The notes beneath the pieces were generated by a model. That model ran no database searches. It was given only the letters and a program-made list of their open reading frames with translations, and was not told where the DNA came from. A stretch of DNA of 25,567 nucleotides from a virus: positions 1 through 25,567 of IMG/VR virus record IMGVR_UViG_3300035684_000076. One strand, 5' to 3'. The stretch's first letter is position 1. Each line of letters begins with the position of its first letter. Positions 22,551-25,567 of this stretch are shown piece after piece. The translations under genes were made by a program, and so were the position numbers.

Positions 22551-23554
22551 GCAAGGGCCTCGCGCAGTGCGGCCAGCCCCGCCTCCCGGGCCTCGAGCAG
22601 CTCGTCGAGGGTACACTTGAGTCGGCGGGCGAGTTGGCCGTCCGACGCGGGCCTGCCGTCCTCCCGCTCGAGCCCCAGGCCCCCGGCGACAGCCACCCGC
22701 TGCCGGTGGGGGAGATGCTGGAGGGCCGCCACCGCGCGAGCCTGGGCGCCGAGCTCGTCCCTGCGCAGGTGCCCCTCGTCCTCGGCCCCTATGGCCTCCC
22801 GCTCCTCGACGCGCTGAGCACCCAGGGAGAGGGCCAGGGCGGTGGCCGCATCCACCGCCTCGTCCGCCAGTGCCTCGCCGAGCTCCAGGCCCTCACGCTC
22901 CACCCGCTTGCGCGCGCGGGCGGCCGCCTTGCGTCCCCAGTGGGTGACGTGGACGGGGGCGGCCTCGGCCAGGACGGTGGAGAGGCGCTGGCGGACGGCC
23001 TGCAGCACGTAAGCCGGGTAGAGGGTGCGGCCAGGCCCGGCCCACCCAGGGGTGAAGGTGCGCCAGGGCTGTTTGGCCAGCACGTGCGCCACCGCCTCAC
23101 CCTCCAAGTCCGCGCGAGAGAGGAAGGTGCGAGGGCCCCCCTCCCAGGCCTTGCGGGCGGCACCGGCGAGGAAGGGCCGCAGCAACTCGAGGAGGCGCTG
23201 CTCGGCCGCGACCTGGTGGCGACTGCCCTCTGGGAGGCGGCGGGTTTCGCGCAGGGCGGCCTCAATGGCCTCGGCGCGCTCTGGGGCGAGGAGCTCTCCG
23301 CTCCGACGTGGGCGGAAGGGCAGGAGGAGTTGCACCCCCGCGTGGGGGGTACGCTCACGCAGGTGTGGGCGGCGTCTCCTCTCCTGGTGGCGCGACTCGG
23401 CTACCGGGATGCGGGCAAGAAAGGGGAAGGCGGCCTGTTTCGTTGGTTGGAGGGCGGCCGTCTGCCGACTCGTCGACGCGCCCGCCTCCTTGTCGGCCTT
23501 TGAATGGGCAGACTTCGGGGCGCCGGAGAGACGAAATGGAGCTGCGCACGGCAT
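22547..23554 (-). CDS. Phage sigma-70-like factor
   Basis: 335 residues. The C-terminus looks like sigma region 4: AVAALQHLPHRQRVAVAGGL then QLARRLKCTLDELLEAREAG, i.e. Leu-Pro-x-Arg-Gln-Arg followed by a helix-turn-helix. The middle (about 117-210) resembles region 2: LLELLRPFLAGAARKAWEGG, SRADLEGEAVAHVL, YPAYVLQAVRQRLSTVL, matching the core-binding/-10 recognition helices. The first roughly 70 residues are basic and low complexity, so the real start may be GTG 23335 (VQLLLPFRP) rather than ATG 23554. It would redirect RNA polymerase, perhaps to phage late genes. It is followed by two coupled Cys-rich genes. A palindromic site sits eight bases before the ATG. Sigma assignment by eye only; a profile search is needed. 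Confidence 0.68.
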   Translation of the reverse strand: MPCAAPFRLSGAPKSAHSKADKEAGASTSRQTAALQPTKQAAFPFLARIPVAESRHQERRRRPHLRERTPHAGVQLLLPFRPRRSGELLAPERAEAIEAALRETRRLPEGSRHQVAAEQRLLELLRPFLAGAARKAWEGGPRTFLSRADLEGEAVAHVLAKQPWRTFTPGWAGPGRTLYPAYVLQAVRQRLSTVLAEAAPVHVTHWGRKAAARARKRVEREGLELGEALADEAVDAATALALSLGAQRVEEREAIGAEDEGHLRRDELGAQARAVAALQHLPHRQRVAVAGGLGLEREDGRPASDGQLARRLKCTLDELLEAREAGLAALREALA

Positions 23555-23561
23555 GTCTTCG

Positions 23562-23589
23562 TTGTCAGGGCAGTATGTGCCCCTGTCAA
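23562..23589. promoter_or_regulatory. Operator-like inverted repeat before the sigma-like gene
   Basis: TTGTCAGGG (23562-23570) and CCCTGTCAA (23581-23589) are inverted with a ten-base centre and one T-T clash at arm position four. On the minus strand the outer end is TTGACA, a perfect -35 hexamer; the -10 at 17 bases (GACAAC) is poor, and such a transcript would begin close to the ATG at 23554. It looks like a binding site for a dimeric regulator overlapping a promoter. Confidence 0.5.
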
Positions 23590-23671
23590 CATCGCACGCA
23601 CGAGCGCCTTGGTGGCCGTTGGTCTTGGCCTCTCATACGGTGCGTGCCACTTTCATAACTGGAGGTGGAGC

Positions 23672-23872
23672 GTGTTATCCGCTGAGCAAGCGAGGGAGTT
23701 GCACTGCCTCGCCGTTGCCGCAGGCGCGGCGGACTGGAGCGTGGTCGCTTGGCGCCTGTTCACGCCACCGGCAGGCCGGCAGGCAGGCGCTTCTCGTGCT
23801 TCGCCTCCAACCCCGCTTCGGCCAGTGCCTGGTAAATGGAGCGCGTGGCCAAGCCCAAGCGCTCCGAGATAA
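23672..23872 (+). CDS. Possible small plus-strand gene
   Basis: 66-residue frame from GTG 23672 with a strong GGAGG (23661-23665) six bases upstream: LSAEQARELHCLAVAAGAAD, WSVVAWRLFTP, then a Pro/Arg-rich tail. The second half overlaps the 3' end of the minus-strand zinc-ribbon/HTH gene, where the sequence looks like a shadow frame. Its start lies in the short gap divergent from the sigma-like gene, where an early regulator could sit. Weakly supported; listed because of the ribosome site. Confidence 0.25.
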   Translation: MLSAEQARELHCLAVAAGAADWSVVAWRLFTPPAGRQAGASRASPPTPLRPVPGKWSAWPSPSAPR

Positions 23873-24164
23873 GGGTGACGCCCAGGTCTTCCACGCGGTA
23901 GAGTCGCACCGCGCGCTGGAGCTTCCATGTATGGAGGTCCTCCGCCGTCATTCCCAAGAGCGGGCGCTCCGGGCCCAGCTCGCGCGCGTCTTCCTCGAGG
24001 TGCGCGGGCCGGCGGGGAACCGACTCCCCACGCTCTCGGGCCCGCCTGTGCTCGCGAGCGCACGGGGCGCACCGCCAGGGCAGTCGCCCCAGTCTGCCCA
24101 CCCGCACCACTGCGCCGCAGGCACATTGAATCTCCGTGGGCCTCCGCAAGTCATTGCATGTCAT
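23760..24164 (-). CDS. Zinc-ribbon plus HTH regulator
   Basis: 134 residues. N-terminal zinc ribbon: CACG (14-17) and CAPC (32-35). A charged linker (EHRRARERGE) leads to a helical segment (AEDLHTWKLQRAVRLYRVED) and a C-terminal helix-turn-helix, LGVTLISERLGLATRSIYQA LAEAGL, of the type used by small recombinase-like and sigma-like regulators. ATG 24164 with AAGGAG six bases upstream; it overlaps the nuclease stop (ATGA). Last gene of the minus-strand early cluster, a position suited to a delayed early regulator. DNA binding is likely; the target is unknown. Confidence 0.7.
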   Translation of the reverse strand: MTCNDLRRPTEIQCACGAVVRVGRLGRLPWRCAPCAREHRRARERGESVPRRPAHLEEDARELGPERPLLGMTAEDLHTWKLQRAVRLYRVEDLGVTLISERLGLATRSIYQALAEAGLEAKHEKRLPAGLPVA

Positions 24165-24541
24165 TGTCGTCTCCTTCCTGGGGTGCGAATGTTTGGCGTT
24201 GCGCGCTCGGCGAGTGTGCGTCCCGCGCCCGGCCGGCGCTCGGCGCGGACGTCCAGCGCGGTGCGGTGCCCCTCTCCGCGCACGGCGGCGAGCGCCTCCT
24301 CCGGGGTGGTAACCACCGCCACGGCGAGGCCCGCCGCGCGCAGGCGAGCGTGCAACCGCACCTGCGCTGGTTTCATTCTCCCGCCCTTGGACTTCACCTC
24401 GAGGAGCACCACCTGGCCGCGGCGGACACACAGCAAGTCGGGGAAGCCCGGGGCCGACACCGGCACCACCGTCCACCCCTCCAGTTGCAGCGCCGCCACC
24501 ACGGCTGGCTCGGCCGCGTCCCGCTGTGCCGCCCACCTCAT
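24161..24541 (-). CDS. VRR-NUC family nuclease
   Basis: 126 residues. It shows the VRR-NUC core of the PD-(D/E)xK superfamily: Glu11 in the first helix, GFPDLLCVRRGQVVLLEVKS with Asp35, Glu48 and Lys50, then KGGRMKPAQVRLHARLRAAG with Gln60. These would bind metal and cut DNA, in phages typically acting on branched or replicating DNA. ATG at 24541 with GGGGAGGG upstream; the ATG overlaps the previous stop (ATGA) and its own stop overlaps the next start. Small stand-alone VRR-NUC proteins are common in phage replication clusters. The tail after residue 95 is basic and probably disordered. Confidence 0.88.
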   Translation of the reverse strand: MRWAAQRDAAEPAVVAALQLEGWTVVPVSAPGFPDLLCVRRGQVVLLEVKSKGGRMKPAQVRLHARLRAAGLAVAVVTTPEEALAAVRGEGHRTALDVRAERRPGAGRTLAERATPNIRTPGRRRQ

Positions 24542-24705
24542 GGCCCCCTCCCCCTGCGCTCTTCCAGGGCCCCGCCGAGGCCCGCCAGGGCAAGCAGGGT
24601 GCACACCGCCGCGAGGAAGCTCAGCCCCTCCGCCCGCACGCCTGCCAGCGCGCATAGCAGCAGGTAGTGGGCCATGGCGAAGAGGAGGGCCTGGCCGGGC
24701 GTCAC
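24538..24705 (-). CDS. Small two-helix membrane protein
   Basis: 55 residues from GTG 24705 behind GGGAGG. Two hydrophobic helices, ALLFAMAHYLLLCALAGV (about 6-23) and LSFLAAVCTLLALAGLGGAL (about 28-47), joined by a short RAEG turn, with a basic end. This hairpin is the shape of a class II holin, but it lies in an early replication cluster with no endolysin beside it, so an early membrane role (exclusion, replication anchoring) is equally possible. Overlaps both neighbours by four bases (GTGA, ATGA), supporting real translation. Confidence 0.6.
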   Translation of the reverse strand: MTPGQALLFAMAHYLLLCALAGVRAEGLSFLAAVCTLLALAGLGGALEERRGRGP

Positions 24706-25265
24706 GGTGTGCCCTCCCAGCAGCAGGGCGGCGGGCAGGGGTTGCCCACGCAGTCGGAGTGCTCGGGCCGGTTGTGCTTGCACACGGGCGCGCCGAGGCC
24801 CCGCGGGAGGGCCGCATGGTGCCGGGCGCCGAGGGGCTTCATGGAGCCGCAGACGAGGCAGGGCTCCACGCGCACCCGCTCGCCGCCCGCCGGTGGGGCA
24901 CCAGGTGCCGGGGCCGGAGGAGGCGCGGGCTTGCTGGCCGTCCCCTTCCCCTCCTCCAGCGCCCGTGTGGCGCGCGGCCGGGCCAGCTCGCCGCCAGCCA
25001 GGAGGGGTTGCTGGAGGCCGCTCGCGGCGCACCGCGGGCACAAGTCGAGCGGCTCGCCCGCCTCCCCCGGACGGCGGGGGCGGAGGACGCGGCACCCCTC
25101 GCACAGGAGGGTGTCGCACGTGCCGCTTTTGCGGGAGGGCTTGGGGCCGTCGCACTCGCGCGTCCCCTCCCGCTTCTTGCGCACCCGGCACTTTCGCACG
25201 CGCACGTCCATGCAGACGAATCCGCGCGCGCCATTCACCTCGAGGGGCAGGCAGCGGCGAGGCAT
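24702..25265 (-). CDS. Cys-rich multi-zinc-site protein
   Basis: 187 residues. N-terminal half: a basic stretch (RVRKCRVRKKREG) and repeated Cys pairs, CDTLLCEGC (50-58) and CPRC (76-79). A Pro/Ala linker (about 112-127) leads to a second Cys cluster: CLVC (136-139), Cys162, Cys172 and CPPPCC near the end. The two lobes could each hold zinc and bind nucleic acid. ATG 25265 with GGGAGG; the start overlaps the replication protein's stop (TAATG). I do not recognise the family. The late HNRPEHSDCVGNPCPPP is unusual for a ribbon and may be a distinct metal site. Confidence 0.65.
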   Translation of the reverse strand: MPRRCLPLEVNGARGFVCMDVRVRKCRVRKKREGTRECDGPKPSRKSGTCDTLLCEGCRVLRPRRPGEAGEPLDLCPRCAASGLQQPLLAGGELARPRATRALEEGKGTASKPAPPPAPAPGAPPAGGERVRVEPCLVCGSMKPLGARHHAALPRGLGAPVCKHNRPEHSDCVGNPCPPPCCWEGTP

Positions 25266-25567
25266 TAGCCACCTCCCGGGGGCGGCGGGGTGCACTCCCC
25301 CGCCGCGACGAGTCGCACGTCCTGGAGGCCCAGCTTCTCCACCTGGGCCCTCAGTAGCTGCGCGTAGTGGTCGCCCACCCAGTCCCGCCAGTACCTGTCC
25401 CTGGCCTCCAACACGAGGGTGCCCTCGGCCACCTCCCGCGCGCGCAGCGGGGCGAGCCACTCGAGGGCGAAGTGCCGCCCCTGGGCCTCCAGCTCGCGCA
25501 GCACCCGCTTCCACGTGAGGGCGGCCGGGGAGTCCTCGGGCCCGTCCTGCAGCGGCACGGCCGTGCC
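25265..25567 (-). CDS. Replication protein C-terminus with DnaA-N-like domain (partial)
   Basis: At least 100 residues, open at the window's right edge. The visible part matches the DnaA N-terminal domain: WKRVLRELEAQGRHFALEWL, LVLEARDRYWRDWVGDHYAQ, LLRAQVEKLGL, i.e. the W...L...W...P...Y pattern. In bacteria this domain recruits DnaB helicase; in phages and mobile elements the same module is found at the end of replication initiators that load helicase. A GTG (25558) could start a short version, but the frame continues upstream through the edge, so the gene is more likely cut. Pro-rich tail PPPPGGG. Confidence 0.7.
   Translation of the reverse strand, partial: GTAVPLQDGPEDSPAALTWKRVLRELEAQGRHFALEWLAPLRAREVAEGTLVLEARDRYWRDWVGDHYAQLLRAQVEKLGLQDVRLVAAGECTPPPPGGG

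Noticed and set aside
22336-22554. Longer start for the 95-residue zinc-ribbon gene
   Set aside because: The added part lies wholly inside the upstream Cys-rich gene in another frame, and GTG 22335 has AAGGAG at six bases.
23025-25268. Plus-strand open frame of 747 codons
   Set aside because: It runs antisense to several overlapping, well-started minus-strand genes; composition is typical of shadow frames in GC-rich DNA.
1-25567. tRNA genes, CRISPR arrays, insertion sequences
   Set aside because: None seen: no cloverleaf-like segment with TTCRA arm, no regular spaced repeats, no transposase motifs in any plausible frame.

Overview
The window is very GC-rich and reads as most of a temperate siphovirus prophage in a myxobacterium-like (Myxococcota) host. 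The host assignment is inference. It rests on base composition, heavy GTG/ATG use with GGAGG-type ribosome sites, a Fis-type C-terminus typical of the abundant sigma-54 activators of that group, a degenerate Ser/Thr-kinase-like membrane protein, and an integrase reading across the junction as known for myxophage Mx8. No database search was possible.

Layout. At 1-95 lies the 3' end of a probable host sigma-54 activator. The tyrosine integrase (minus strand) reads into it, so the left prophage/host junction should lie near the integrase 3' end. Next come an excisionase-like HTH gene, a kinase-N-lobe-like membrane protein, two small plus-strand genes separated by a strong terminator, and a lipoprotein amidohydrolase that looks like cargo (3535-5178). 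A bidirectional terminator and a small membrane/coiled-coil gene (5295-5597, minus) precede a 300-base divergent intergenic region.

From 5902 to 21551 there is one long plus-strand morphogenesis block in HK97/lambda order: hypothetical, small terminase, large terminase, portal, prohead protease with a C-terminal scaffold-like region, major capsid, decoration-like protein, head-tail connectors, neck protein, tail tube, tail assembly chaperone with a -1 frameshift product, tape measure, distal tail and tail hub/receptor-binding protein. The last 290 residues of the tail protein are encoded by markedly lower-GC DNA, followed by a minus-strand lipoprotein gene.

From 21585 to the right end everything convincing is on the minus strand. 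A sigma-70-like factor with two small Cys-rich proteins forms one cluster. A tightly overlapping cluster runs from the right edge: DnaA-N-like replication protein (cut by the window end), Cys-rich protein, two-helix membrane protein, VRR-NUC nuclease, and zinc-ribbon/HTH protein. The repressor, endolysin and right attachment site are not seen and presumably lie beyond the window.

Most interesting signals: (i) a CCCCTTCT/CCCTTTCT motif 7-8 bases before the start codon of seven genes that lack a Shine-Dalgarno, perhaps tied to the phage sigma-like factor; (ii) a textbook G GGA AAC slippery site plus a 12-pair stem six bases downstream; (iii) a nested in-frame scaffold start inside the protease gene; (iv) an integrase with a host-derived C-terminus; (v) a swapped low-GC receptor-binding tip next to a possible exclusion lipoprotein.
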